NCBI GenBank assembly: GCA_900315015.1
Contig: OMXJ01000015.1
Location: forward strand, 1-64,000
DNA from: an uncultured Eubacteriales bacterium
GTDB lineage: Bacteria; Bacillota; Clostridia; Lachnospirales; Lachnospiraceae
Reading direction: 5' to 3'
Length of the DNA stretch: 64,000 bases
Below the pieces are notes generated by a model. That model was given only the letters and a program-made list of their open reading frames with translations. It was not told the origin of the DNA and searched no databases. Below, piece by piece: positions 56,128 to 64,000 of the stretch. The position numbers and the translations under genes are program-made. Position 1 is the first letter of the stretch; each line of letters begins with the position of its first letter.

Positions 56128-56901
56128 TTAAGACCTAACTGCTTCCTTAACGCTCTTTACGAACTCTGCAACAGGTTCAACAGCATCTCTGCCATACTTC
56201 TCAACTATCTTTACGATAGCAGAACCGATAATGGCACCGTCAGAAATCGTAGCCATCTCCTTAGCCTGCTCCGGGCTTGAAATACCAAAGCCTATAGCTA
56301 CAGGAACATCTGTGACGCTTCTGATGGTTTCAACCATGCCAGAAAGATTTGCAGTAAACTCGCTTCTTACACCGGTAACACCAAGAGAAGAAACGCAGTA
56401 AATAAAACCAGTTGCCTCGCTGCAGATTGTCTTTATTCTATCATTAGAAGTAGGGGCAACCATGGAAATAAAATCAACTCCGTACTTCTCGCATACATCA
56501 GAAACCTCATGCTTTTCCTCGTAAGGGATATCAGGAACAATAATTCCATCAACGCCCACCTCTTTGCACTTAGTAAAGAACTTTTCGAAGCCGTAAGCAT
56601 AAACCGGATTTATATATGTCATAATGATAAGAGGAGTATCTACCTCTTTTCTAATATTCTTAATAGAATCAAAAAGCTTATCGGTTGTTGTGCCGGCGTC
56701 AAGTGCTCTCTTAGAAGCAGCCTGGATAACAAGGCCCTCAGCTACAGGATCAGAAAAGGCAAGACCTATTTCAATAACATCTGCGCCAGCCTTAGCCATA
56801 GCGATTACAAGCTTTTCAGTAGTTTCAAGGTCAGGATCACCACCTGTTACAAAAGGAATGAATGCCTTACCATTCTTAAATGCATCTCTAATTCTGCTCA
56901 T
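56128..56901 (-). CDS. trpA: tryptophan synthase alpha chain
   Basis: 257 residues. Catalytic Glu in GADVIEIGLAFSDPVAEG and Asp in the same motif, then GVDGIIVPDIPYEE and GFGISSPEQAKEM. The usual IPFSDPVAEGPVIQ reads LAFSDPVAEGLVIQ, changing the Pro. It splits indole-glycerol-phosphate to indole. Last gene of trpDCFBA, following trpB by 20 bases. Confidence 0.95.
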   Translation of the reverse strand: MSRIRDAFKNGKAFIPFVTGGDPDLETTEKLVIAMAKAGADVIEIGLAFSDPVAEGLVIQAASKRALDAGTTTDKLFDSIKNIRKEVDTPLIIMTYINPVYAYGFEKFFTKCKEVGVDGIIVPDIPYEEKHEVSDVCEKYGVDFISMVAPTSNDRIKTICSEATGFIYCVSSLGVTGVRSEFTANLSGMVETIRSVTDVPVAIGFGISSPEQAKEMATISDGAIIGSAIVKIVEKYGRDAVEPVAEFVKSVKEAVRS

Positions 56902-56921
56902 ATCTTTACCCTCTCATCAAA

Positions 56922-58109
56922 TCAATTATCGAACAGCTCTCTACCACGATATCTAGCCATAGCCGCAACATCCTTATCACCGCGGCCAGAAATAGTAATA
57001 ACAATGATCTTATCCTTATCAAGAGTAGGAGCAAGCTTTAAAGCATATGCTACAGCATGTGAGCTCTCGATAGCAGGAATGATGCCCTCAGTTCTTGAGA
57101 GATACTCAAAAGCATCAACAGCCTCATCATCAGTAATAGAAACGTATTCAGCCCTGCCCTCCTTGAAAAGCTCGGCATGCTCAGGACCGATACCCGGGTA
57201 ATCAAGACCAGCTGAAATAGAATAAACCGGAGCAATCTGACCATATTCATCCTGGCAGAAAAGAGACTTCATGCCATGGAAAATACCCATAGTACCAGTA
57301 GCGATGGTAGCTGCAGTCTCCTTAGTATCAACGCCTCTTCCGGCAGCCTCGCAGCCGATTAATCTAACGCTCTTATCCGGAATGAAATCATAGAAAGAAC
57401 CAATGGCATTAGAGCCGCCGCCAACACAGGCAAGCACAGCATCAGGAAGTCTTCCTTCAAGCTCAAGCATCTGCTGCTTTGTCTCTCTGCTTATGATAGC
57501 CTGGAAATCTCTGACCATTGTAGGGAATGGGTGAGGTCCCATAACAGAGCCGATGACATAGTGAGTATCAGAAACTCTTCTGGTCCACTCACGGAGAGCC
57601 TCATTAACGGCATCCTTAAGAGTCTGAGTACCGCTGGTAACAGGATGAACCTTAGCACCAAGAAGCTCCATTCTATAGCAGTTAAGAGCCTGTCTTTCAG
57701 TATCAAGCTTTCCCATGTATACTTCGCACTCAAGTCCCATTAAAGCAGCAACGGTAGCAGTAGCAACACCATGCTGACCAGCACCAGTCTCAGCAATAAC
57801 TCTCTTCTTGCCCATCTTCTTAGCAAGGAGACACTGACCTAAGCAGTTGTTTATCTTATGAGCACCGGTATGATTAAGATCCTCACGCTTAAGGTAAATC
57901 TTAGCACCGCCAAGATCTTTAGTCATATTCTCTGCATAGTAAAGACCAGATGGTCTACCTGCATAGTTCTTATACAAATCATCAAGCTCCTTTATGAACT
58001 CAGGATCGTTCTTGTAATGATTATAAGCCTCATTAAGCTCATTAACCGCATTCATAAGAGTCTCCGGAACGTACTGTCCACCAAACTCACCAAATCTTCC
58101 TTCAGCCAT
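56922..58109 (-). CDS. trpB: tryptophan synthase beta chain (operon copy)
   Basis: 395 residues. [16 protein letters not shown] at the start, Lys in [53 protein letters not shown] and [13 protein letters not shown]. Condenses indole with serine. AAAGGA before ATG 58109 fixes the start over the in-frame upstream ATG 58127. Compare the orphan copy at 45827. Confidence 0.97.
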   Translation of the reverse strand: MAEGRFGEFGGQYVPETLMNAVNELNEAYNHYKNDPEFIKELDDLYKNYAGRPSGLYYAENMTKDLGGAKIYLKREDLNHTGAHKINNCLGQCLLAKKMGKKRVIAETGAGQHGVATATVAALMGLECEVYMGKLDTERQALNCYRMELLGAKVHPVTSGTQTLKDAVNEALREWTRRVSDTHYVIGSVMGPHPFPTMVRDFQAIISRETKQQMLELEGRLPDAVLACVGGGSNAIGSFYDFIPDKSVRLIGCEAAGRGVDTKETAATIATGTMGIFHGMKSLFCQDEYGQIAPVYSISAGLDYPGIGPEHAELFKEGRAEYVSITDDEAVDAFEYLSRTEGIIPAIESSHAVAYALKLAPTLDKDKIIVITISGRGDKDVAAMARYRGRELFDN

Positions 58110-58135
58110 TTTATTCTTCCTTTCCAACTTATAAA

Positions 58136-58200
58136 CAATTCCTCAGCCTACTGTAAAACACTGTAAAACACTCTATAACATCAATTTCTCAGCCCACTGC
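58136..58200 (-). repeat. copy of the trpF 3' end between trpF and trpB
   Basis: The trpF ending (CAGTGGGCTGAGAAATTG, TGA is the stop, 58182-58200) is echoed as CAGTAGGCTGAGGAATTG at 58136-58153, with two 10-base ACTGTAAAAC repeats between them. Confidence 0.75.
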
Positions 58201-58932
58201 TGAAAAAGCATCCTTATTAAGATAAAGCATTTTCTGCATGAAGCTAACAACCTTATTTCTATCTTTAAAATTACCTTCTCCTTCAAGAGAAGAACTAATA
58301 TCTATAGCAAAAGGATGAAGCACATCTATCACGTTTTTGGCATTCGCACAAGACATGCCGCCGGCAATGAAGAACTTCTTATCAGCCTTCACACCGAACT
58401 CCTCCTCGAACTGCTTTCTACCATCTAAAATGTCAAGCCAGTTAAAAGTCTCACCGCTTCCTCCCGGAACAGCCTTTGAATAAGCATCAAAGAGAAGGAA
58501 ATCTGCCTTGGTCTTAAAAGCCTCGTAAGCATCCTCCTTAGACCTTATCTTTCTTGCATCAATAATCGAAACACCTGTTTCTTCCTTAAGCTTTGATATA
58601 TACTCCGCTGATTCATTACCATGAAGCTGAACAGCATCAATTATTTTATTTTTGCAAAGACTTATCACATGCTCAATCGGCTCATCAACGAAAACACCGA
58701 CAGCTAAAATATCAGGATTAAGCTCGGCCTTAAGGATACGGGCCGTCTCATCATCAATTCTTCTGAGCTTTCCAGCGAAAACAAAGCCGCAATATTCAGG
58801 CTTTACTTCATTAATAAGTCTGATATCTTCAATGCGTCTCATTCCGCATATCTTAACTCTGACCTTTTCCATTTTCTCCGAAGCACCCTTCCTTGCACTT
58901 TCAGAAATACCGATTACCTTATCATTATTCAT
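58189..58932 (-). CDS. trpF: phosphoribosylanthranilate isomerase
   Basis: About 247 residues, longer than usual by about 20 because of an N-terminal stretch (residues 1-22). VKICGMRRIEDIRLINEVKPEY, DAVQLHGNES and PGGSGETFNWLDIL are family motifs; ICG holds the catalytic Cys. ATG 58932 overlaps the trpC stop and has GGTGAGG upstream; an in-frame ATG at 58872 (GGAG 4 bases before) would give the usual N-terminus. Confidence 0.92.
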   Translation of the reverse strand: MNNDKVIGISESARKGASEKMEKVRVKICGMRRIEDIRLINEVKPEYCGFVFAGKLRRIDDETARILKAELNPDILAVGVFVDEPIEHVISLCKNKIIDAVQLHGNESAEYISKLKEETGVSIIDARKIRSKEDAYEAFKTKADFLLFDAYSKAVPGGSGETFNWLDILDGRKQFEEEFGVKADKKFFIAGGMSCANAKNVIDVLHPFAIDISSSLEGEGNFKDRNKVVSFMQKMLYLNKDAFSAVG

Positions 58933-59770
58933 AGGCCTCACCTTTTAAAAGCTTTAATTCCTTTGCCTTATCCGCTGCTCTCATAAAAGTTTCTCCAATG
59001 AGTACGCCATTAGTACCGCAATCCTCAAGCTCCTTAATGTCCTCTCTTGTCTTGATGCCGCTTTCAGCAACAAAAATAACACTTTCTGGAACCATTTTAC
59101 GAAGCCTTATGGAATTTCCTATATCAACAGTAAAATCCTTAAGATTTCTATTATTAACACCGATCATTCTTGCACCGATTTTAAGAGCTCTTTCCATCTC
59201 TTCCTCATCATGGGTTTCAACAAGAACTGAAAGACCAAGAGAATCAGCAAGCTTATAATAACTCATCAAAGCCCCATCGTCAAGTATAGCACAGATAAGA
59301 AGAATGCAATCAGCACCCATCAGCTTAGCCTGATAAATCATATATTCATCAACTGTAAAATCCTTGCGGATCATCGGAGTTTTAAGAGCTCTTCTAATTT
59401 CCATGAAAATCTCATCTGAACCCTTAAAATAATCCGGTTCGGTAAGGCATGATACACAGTCAACACCTGCCATTTCATAATCCCTTGCAACCTTCATATA
59501 ATCAAAATTCGGATCAATCAATCCCTTTGAAGGAGATGCCTTCTTGACCTCGGCAATTATATGAATGCCCTTTCCCTTAAGATTCTTCTCGAATCTATAA
59601 AGAGAAGGATTATTAAAATTTTCCTCAAAGGACTTTTCCTTATCAGGAAGAACAAGCTCGCCTCTTTCAGCCTTTTCAGAAAGCTCCTGCTTTAGAGCCT
59701 CAAGGGATTTTAGCTGCTTTTGTCCATCTATTCTCTTTTTGGTTGCCTGTGCAAGAGTGTCTAGTATCAT
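58925..59770 (-). CDS. trpC: indole-3-glycerol-phosphate synthase
   Basis: 281 residues. IIAEVKKASPSKGLIDPNFD with the catalytic Lys and Glu, CLTEPDYFKGS, MIRKDFTVDEY, LVETHDEEEMERAL, IGVNNRNLKDF, and VLIGETFMRAAD. Closes the ring to indole-glycerol-phosphate. 26 bases after trpD, overlaps trpF by 8. Confidence 0.95.
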   Translation of the reverse strand: MILDTLAQATKKRIDGQKQLKSLEALKQELSEKAERGELVLPDKEKSFEENFNNPSLYRFEKNLKGKGIHIIAEVKKASPSKGLIDPNFDYMKVARDYEMAGVDCVSCLTEPDYFKGSDEIFMEIRRALKTPMIRKDFTVDEYMIYQAKLMGADCILLICAILDDGALMSYYKLADSLGLSVLVETHDEEEMERALKIGARMIGVNNRNLKDFTVDIGNSIRLRKMVPESVIFVAESGIKTREDIKELEDCGTNGVLIGETFMRAADKAKELKLLKGEAYE

Positions 59771-59796
59771 ACGCTTTACCTCAATCTATATACAAA

Positions 59797-60804
59797 TTAA
59801 CGATTAGTTTCCTCAACATAGGCATCAAGAGTAGCAAGTGCCTTACCTGAATCAATAATCTCTTCAGCAGCCTTGATAGCATCCTGAAGTGTGATATCCT
59901 TAACTAAAGAAATAGCAAGAGCAGAATTAAGAACTACCGTATCTCTCTTAAGTCCCTTTTCACCGCTAAGGATTCTTCTTGTGATCTGGGCATTCTCATC
60001 AGCATTTCCGCCTTCGATGTCAGTTTTCTTTCCAAGCTTAAAGCCAAGTGCCTCAGGATCGATAACGCCCTTTTCAATGCTTCCATCTTCATTTATCTTA
60101 GCATATGAAGTCTTAGCTGATAATGAAACCTCATCAAGCTTATCCTGACCATAAACAACATAGCCCTTCTTTACGCCAAGCTTTGCAAGAACGCTTGAGA
60201 GCTGATCCAAGAGCTCCTCTGAATAAACACCCATAATGATGTACTCAGGCTTTGCCGGATTTGTAAGAGGTCCTAAGATATTGAAAAGTGTGCGGGTTCC
60301 AAGCTCCTTACGAACAGGAGCAACATACTTCATAGCTGTATGGAACTTCTGAGCAAACATAAATGCGAAATTTGTCTTCTTTAAAACTTCCTCTGTCTTA
60401 GCTGGATCTGCACTGATATTAGCACCAAGAGCCTCAAGTACATCTGCTGCACCGCTCTTAGATGAAACTGCTCTGTTTCCATGCTTAGCAACTGTAATTC
60501 CAGATGAAGCAATAACAAATGAAGAAGTAGTTGAAACATTAAATGAATTAGCCTCGTCTCCGCCTGTTCCAACGATTTCAAGAACTGGATTCTCGTGATG
60601 GAAAGGAACTGCAGCCTCTCTCATGCCCTTTGCACTAGCTGCGATTTCATCAATGGTCTCACCCTTCATTCTAAGAGCTGTAAGATATGAAGCCATAAGC
60701 ATCTGGCTTGCCTCACCGCTCATAATTTCCTTCATAACTGCCTCTGCCTCATCAAATGAAAGATCCTGCTTATCTACAACCTTCTTAACTGCTTCCTTAA
60801 TCAT
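59797..60804 (-). CDS. trpD: anthranilate phosphoribosyltransferase
   Basis: 335 residues. GTGGDEANSFNVSTTSSFV binds the phosphoribosyl donor; KHGNRAVSSKSGAADVLEALG, FMFAQKFHTAMKYVAPVRKELG and LGPLTNPA follow. CGGAGG precedes ATG 60804. It is the first gene after the T-box; trpE and trpG are not in the window. Confidence 0.96.
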   Translation of the reverse strand: MIKEAVKKVVDKQDLSFDEAEAVMKEIMSGEASQMLMASYLTALRMKGETIDEIAASAKGMREAAVPFHHENPVLEIVGTGGDEANSFNVSTTSSFVIASSGITVAKHGNRAVSSKSGAADVLEALGANISADPAKTEEVLKKTNFAFMFAQKFHTAMKYVAPVRKELGTRTLFNILGPLTNPAKPEYIIMGVYSEELLDQLSSVLAKLGVKKGYVVYGQDKLDEVSLSAKTSYAKINEDGSIEKGVIDPEALGFKLGKKTDIEGGNADENAQITRRILSGEKGLKRDTVVLNSALAISLVKDITLQDAIKAAEEIIDSGKALATLDAYVEETNR

Positions 60805-60989
60805 AATTTTATCCTCCGTTTTTTAATTTTCTGATTTTCTCTTTAGCTTTGTCTTTAATAAATTAGTTTCAAGTTTTAATTAGCCATTGCTTTTGATCAG
60901 TATACGAAGCTTATATTATGATCATTACGTCTGCAGTCATAACGATCTTTTCAACTTCATCTTTTCAAGATGAGTCAACCTGCAAGTTT

Positions 60990-61348
60990 TACAAAAAAAG
61001 CCCCTGTCCCAATTTTCACTGGGACAGGAGCTGAATATTTTTATTCAAGGCTCTTGCGATACCACCCGGTTTGCCATCTATCCTTCTATAAAATAAAAAA
61101 ACTTTGTCTACTAAAAGCGCGACAAAGTACGATAAATGACCTCTCATCTACATACCATCATATGCGCCCCTCTGATAACGGCCAGGGAACCCGTTAGCAC
61201 TACTCCCCTTCTAAAGAAGGATTTCAAACTACCCTCGCAGGCCCATTCAGTAACAGTTTGCAATCTTATTGCTATTAGTGCCACATCACACCAACCGTGG
61301 CTCTCTGTCCTAATAAACTGTTCTTACTTTCCTGTTCAACGGTTTACG
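60990..61348 (-). ncRNA. tryptophan T-box riboswitch leader
   Basis: Minus strand: Stem I has ACAGAGAGCC and GGTTGGTG elements; the specifier loop reads ACTGAATGGGCC with TGG (Trp) at 61245-61243. The conserved T-box GGGTGGTATCGCAAGAG lies at 61067-61051, overlapping the antiterminator; the terminator is AGCTCCTGTCCC / GGGACAGGGGCT (61032-60999) with TTTTTTT. Uncharged tRNA-Trp would favour read-through into trpDCFBA. Confidence 0.95.
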
Positions 61349-61354
61349 AATTGA

Positions 61355-61383
61355 ATTATACAAGCATAATAATCAAATGTCAA
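61355..61383 (-). promoter_or_regulatory. trp operon promoter
   Basis: Perfect TTGACA (61383-61378), 17-base spacer and TATAAT (61360-61355). Confidence 0.9.
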
Positions 61384-61513
61384 GTATTTTTTTTTAGGTT
61401 CTTATTCTAATTCTATTATTATAGCCTAATACCGCGTTTTCTACAAGCAGAATTTGAAGATTTAATATTTAGAAATAACAAAGCAATGTTATCCATGTAA
61501 TTATCAAACTTAT

Positions 61514-61664
61514 AAGCTTACCAGGGGAAAATAAGCTTAGTAAGATTTTCAAGCTTACCCAGGGGAGAATAAGCTCAGTAAGGTTTTCAAGCTTACCCAG
61601 GGGAGAATAAGCTCAGTAAGATTTTCAAGCTTACCCAGGGGAGAATAAGCTCAGTAAGGTTTTC
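61514..61664 (-). repeat. four 38-bp tandem hairpin repeats
   Basis: Units at 61514 (37 bases), 61551, 61589 and 61627, plus a partial. Each unit holds complementary AGCTTA / TAAGCT and CTTAC / GTAAG arms around TTCTCCCC, and lies between the membrane-protein gene and the trp promoter. Differences are few. Confidence 0.95.
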
Positions 61665-61759
61665 AAGCTTATCAAAGACATAAACCTATAAATATTCAAA
61701 TATGCAAACAAATAAATATATAACTATATAAAATAAATATTTCCACTCCCAACTCTCTA

Positions 61760-63448
61760 TCATCTTTTTACACTCCTTGCTACTAATTCTGAAATATTTA
61801 AAGTTCTGATACCAAGCTTTTTATCAGTATGCACAATAAAGAACTCATCAACCCACTCACCGCTGTATTCTGCAATAGCAGGTGCAGCATCAGAAGAAAG
61901 AGAATAAACATACTCGTAAGCTCTAAATTCATCTGAAGTAATAGGTTCACCGTACTTCTCAAAAATGAAATCAACGATTCCAATACAGCTTTCATGCCAT
62001 TCCTTCTTAAGCTCTTTGTTCTTTTCCTCAAGCGCCTTAATTTCAGCACTTTCCTCAGTTCTGTAATCAAAAACCAATTCACTTAAACTAAAGCCCAATC
62101 TATCAGCCTGAAAACTAATAGGACCACTGTAGCTGTAAAGCTTTGATAAATTGTACTTAGCAATAAAATAATCCACGTGAGAAAAGCTAAGAGCTAAATA
62201 CATAATACTAAAGGTAATAACACCGATACTAAATAAAGGCACGTTCTTTTTATATATGGAAACCACGACAACAGTCATGAAAATTAAAAGGAAAGAAAGC
62301 GTCCAGAGAACAATAATTCTAGAAAGAGTCAAATGATACTCAGAAATGTAAAGCAGCATTCTCATGGCACTTGAGGCAATCATGATGTAGGTGCAGGCAG
62401 AAATAATGGTAAGAATCACCTTAAGAACCGTAGACTCACCAAATCTTGCAAGCACGAAAACTACCATAAGAAGATTCATGATGCAGACAAATAAAAGCTG
62501 AAAGAAGCCCTCTCTAGCATACTCCGCATAGGTGTAACCCTCTGGAAGAGTGAAATTTCTAGTAAAAAGGAACATGATCTGTATGACAGAAAAGATAAGA
62601 TAAACAACTGAAATCAAAGATAAAGCAGTAATGGCAATGACAGGATCCTTATCAGCAGGCTTGCTATCGGAATTCACCTTAACGCCTCTAGAAATAAACA
62701 TTCTAAGCACCAGATAAAATCCGACTGCTCCGAAAACAAACATAAAAGGAAGTTCCATCATGGAATAATCAATTTCGATTCCGTAAAAGTATTTTACAAT
62801 TCCATCAATGAAACTGCTAAAAACCGCATCAGCGGAAGCCAAAAGTCCTGTAACAATGAATAAAAGAGGAGCTGCAATTAAAACACCGATAGTAACAGAC
62901 CTAATGATTCTCTCCCTATTGCTATTCTTTGAAATATCCGCATCACTCTTGTTCTTTTTTATAACGCAAAAAGCCGCAAAATCAGAAAAGAAGGTACCAA
63001 TAAAAGCCACAGGCTTAAATACTGACTTAAGGAGCGTAGAAGTAAGCTTTCCAAAAGTCCACTCTTTAACTTCTAATGTAACAGAAATCATGAATATAAG
63101 GAAAATGAGGTACATTCCAATATTATTTAAGATAACAAAGTGCATATTCGCTGTGCAAAAATCAGAAACCGCAAGCAGGACAATAATAACCTCAAACGCC
63201 TTGCTCTTCTTACTTACAGTAAAATCATTCTTCCTAATAATGTAATTTGATAAAACAAGCAGAAGCACTGCAAAAACCGGCATGGTAATGCCATTTGGAT
63301 TCCTGAAAAGACAGAAGGAAAAAACAGCTCCAAAGCCAAGAGAAGTAAGGCCAAGCTCTCTAAATACCTTGCTTTTAGTTTTCTGAATGGCAAGATCTTC
63401 GGCCTCAGCAACAGTACCACTATAATTATAAAAAACATCCTTTTCCAT
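61760..63448 (-). CDS. DUF4173/DUF4153-like polytopic membrane protein
   Basis: 562 residues with about 12 hydrophobic segments from residue 30 to 415, then a cytoplasmic or extracellular C-terminal domain of about 140 residues (LEEKNKELKKEWHESCIGIVD, EPITSDEFRAYEYVYS). The signature LPEGYTYAEYAREGFFQLLFV supports the family. The role is unknown. It has its own consensus promoter overlapping a terminator (63527-63584). Confidence 0.8.
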   Translation of the reverse strand: MEKDVFYNYSGTVAEAEDLAIQKTKSKVFRELGLTSLGFGAVFSFCLFRNPNGITMPVFAVLLLVLSNYIIRKNDFTVSKKSKAFEVIIVLLAVSDFCTANMHFVILNNIGMYLIFLIFMISVTLEVKEWTFGKLTSTLLKSVFKPVAFIGTFFSDFAAFCVIKKNKSDADISKNSNRERIIRSVTIGVLIAAPLLFIVTGLLASADAVFSSFIDGIVKYFYGIEIDYSMMELPFMFVFGAVGFYLVLRMFISRGVKVNSDSKPADKDPVIAITALSLISVVYLIFSVIQIMFLFTRNFTLPEGYTYAEYAREGFFQLLFVCIMNLLMVVFVLARFGESTVLKVILTIISACTYIMIASSAMRMLLYISEYHLTLSRIIVLWTLSFLLIFMTVVVVSIYKKNVPLFSIGVITFSIMYLALSFSHVDYFIAKYNLSKLYSYSGPISFQADRLGFSLSELVFDYRTEESAEIKALEEKNKELKKEWHESCIGIVDFIFEKYGEPITSDEFRAYEYVYSLSSDAAPAIAEYSGEWVDEFFIVHTDKKLGIRTLNISELVARSVKR

Positions 63449-63526
63449 ACATATAGACCTACTTTCATATATAGTTCTTACTAGTAAGCTATCGGTATAC
63501 CATAAAACGCGCGCATAAAAAACAAA

Positions 63527-63584
63527 AACTCAGATTACCTCTGTAATCTGAGTTCATTATAATCATAATAATATTGTTTGTCAA
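63527..63584 (-). promoter_or_regulatory. consensus promoter abutting an intrinsic terminator
   Basis: Minus strand: TTGACA (63584-63579), 17-base spacer, TATAAT (63561-63556), then after one base the hairpin AACTCAGATTAC-AGAG-GTAATCTGAGTT (63554-63527) and TTTTTG. The predicted start falls inside the first arm. The terminator serves the XRE operon; the promoter serves the DUF4173 gene. Same layout as at 34097-34153. Confidence 0.85.
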
Positions 63585-63673
63585 GTATTATTTATCGTTT
63601 TTCGATAAATTATTTTTGATTATCGAAAAATCGATTCTAAGAATCGCTTTTTCTCCTTCAGCAAAACATTAAA

Positions 63674-63883
63674 TCAATCTTCCCCCCGAGAATATTCAAG
63701 GATGTCTCCCGGCTGACAATCAAGCACCTCGCAGATCTTATCAAGAGTCTCAAAACGCACCGCTTTAGCCTTTCCATTCTTTAAAATAGAAATATTCGCC
63801 AGAGTGATACCGACCTTATCAGCAAGATCAGAAACCCTCATCTTGCGCTTAGCCAGCATAACATCAAGATTAACAATTATCAT
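63674..63883 (-). CDS. XRE-family helix-turn-helix regulator
   Basis: 69 residues. A single Cro/CI-type helix-turn-helix (LAKRKMRVSDLADKVGITLANISILKNGK), with RFETLDKICEVLDCQPGDIL, typical of YozG-like regulators that follow DUF2975 genes. AAGGAGGG before ATG 63883, 11 bases after the DUF2975 stop. Likely controls its own operon. Confidence 0.9.
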   Translation of the reverse strand: MIIVNLDVMLAKRKMRVSDLADKVGITLANISILKNGKAKAVRFETLDKICEVLDCQPGDILEYSRGED

Positions 63884-63894
63884 ACCGGCCCTCC

Positions 63895-64000
63895 TTATAT
63901 AGTAAGATCATTTTCCTGCTTAAGCTCGTAAGCATTGAGAATAAGCTTAGAAAGTGCAAAACAGATAATAAGAAACAGCACCATGATAACGGCCATGCCA
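63895..64000 (-). CDS. C-terminal end of a DUF2975-like membrane protein, cut by window edge
   Basis: Only the last 34 codons are visible: a membrane helix (MAVIMVLFLIICFALSKLI) followed by YELKQENDLTI and stop. That ending, followed directly by an XRE gene, is typical of DUF2975 proteins. The start lies beyond 64000. Confidence 0.65.
   Translation of the reverse strand, partial: GMAVIMVLFLIICFALSKLILNAYELKQENDLTI

Larger units (their letters stand above)
60805..61759. other. interval with T-box leader and hairpin repeats
   Basis: Contains, on the minus strand, the trp promoter and T-box leader (to 60990), about 185 bases of untranslated sequence before trpD, a plain AT-rich stretch at 61384-61513 and the 38-bp repeat block. 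I see no protein gene. Confidence 0.7.

Noticed and set aside
61514-61664. CRISPR-like array
   Set aside because: The 38-bp units are directly adjacent without unique spacers.

Overview
The window looks like chromosomal DNA of a low-GC Gram-positive anaerobe of the Clostridia, most likely a member of the Lachnospiraceae. This is inferred from protein style, AT-rich intergenic DNA, strong AGGAGG ribosome binding sites, TTGACA-N17-TATAAT promoters, a T-box-controlled trp operon, a Bce-type peptide-sensing module, an MsmX/UgpC-type shared sugar-transport ATPase and a relic of a GH5 cellulase. No species can be named from sequence alone. Almost all genes lie on the minus strand.

Layout, left to right. 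1-3.0 kb: a cut-off RNA uracil methyltransferase carrying an N-terminal CPCC cysteine domain, a PqqD-like protein and an HD-GYP response regulator. 3.2-5.1 kb (+): CorA-type transporter and a lipoprotein with a Thr-rich stalk and a toxin-like C-terminal domain. 5.1-11 kb: YdcF-like protein, MATE exporter, Gfo/Idh/MocA dehydrogenase, RlmD-type methyltransferase, the decayed tail of an ABC ATPase gene and a small membrane protein. 11.3-14.6 kb: a four-gene ABC-2 transporter/TetR operon with a palindrome exactly filling the spacer of its promoter. 14.7 kb (+): acyl-ACP thioesterase. 15.6-18.8 kb: ACT protein, homoserine dehydrogenase, aspartokinase. 19-24.8 kb: CdaR-like regulator, ftsE, ftsX, EnvC-like peptidase, CtpA protease, a division/peptidoglycan-remodelling operon. 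24.9-29 kb: ugpC/msmX, class II aldolase, RNase H, tadA. 29.2-35.9 kb: tuf, fusA, rpsG, rpsL, rpoD. 36-39.6 kb: cellulase relic, a secreted lipoprotein (+), an orphan solute-binding protein. 39.8-44 kb: glycogen phosphorylase and 4-alpha-glucanotransferase. 44.2-48.4 kb: two unknown proteins, an orphan TrpB paralogue (+), a TraB/GumN lipoprotein. 48.5-53.4 kb: Bce-type two-component system plus ABC transporter with a probable BceR box. 53.5-56 kb: pncC and a sodium:solute symporter. 56.1-61.4 kb: trpDCFBA behind a tryptophan T-box, without trpE or trpG. 61.5-64 kb: a 38-bp hairpin repeat block, a DUF4173-like membrane protein, an XRE regulator and the end of a DUF2975-like protein.

Two patterns cut across genes. 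First, many genes end in tandem repeats that begin inside the last codons, often copy the stop codon, and continue into the 3' untranslated region (MATE, rlmD, thioesterase, ACT protein, tadA, rpoD, bceB, trpF; the symporter terminator and the malQ tail are related). Second, at two places (rpsL and the DUF4173 gene) a consensus promoter abuts an intrinsic terminator so that the predicted start lies inside the hairpin's first arm; read-through RNA could fold the terminator while RNA from the promoter could not. These two are the most unusual observations in the window.
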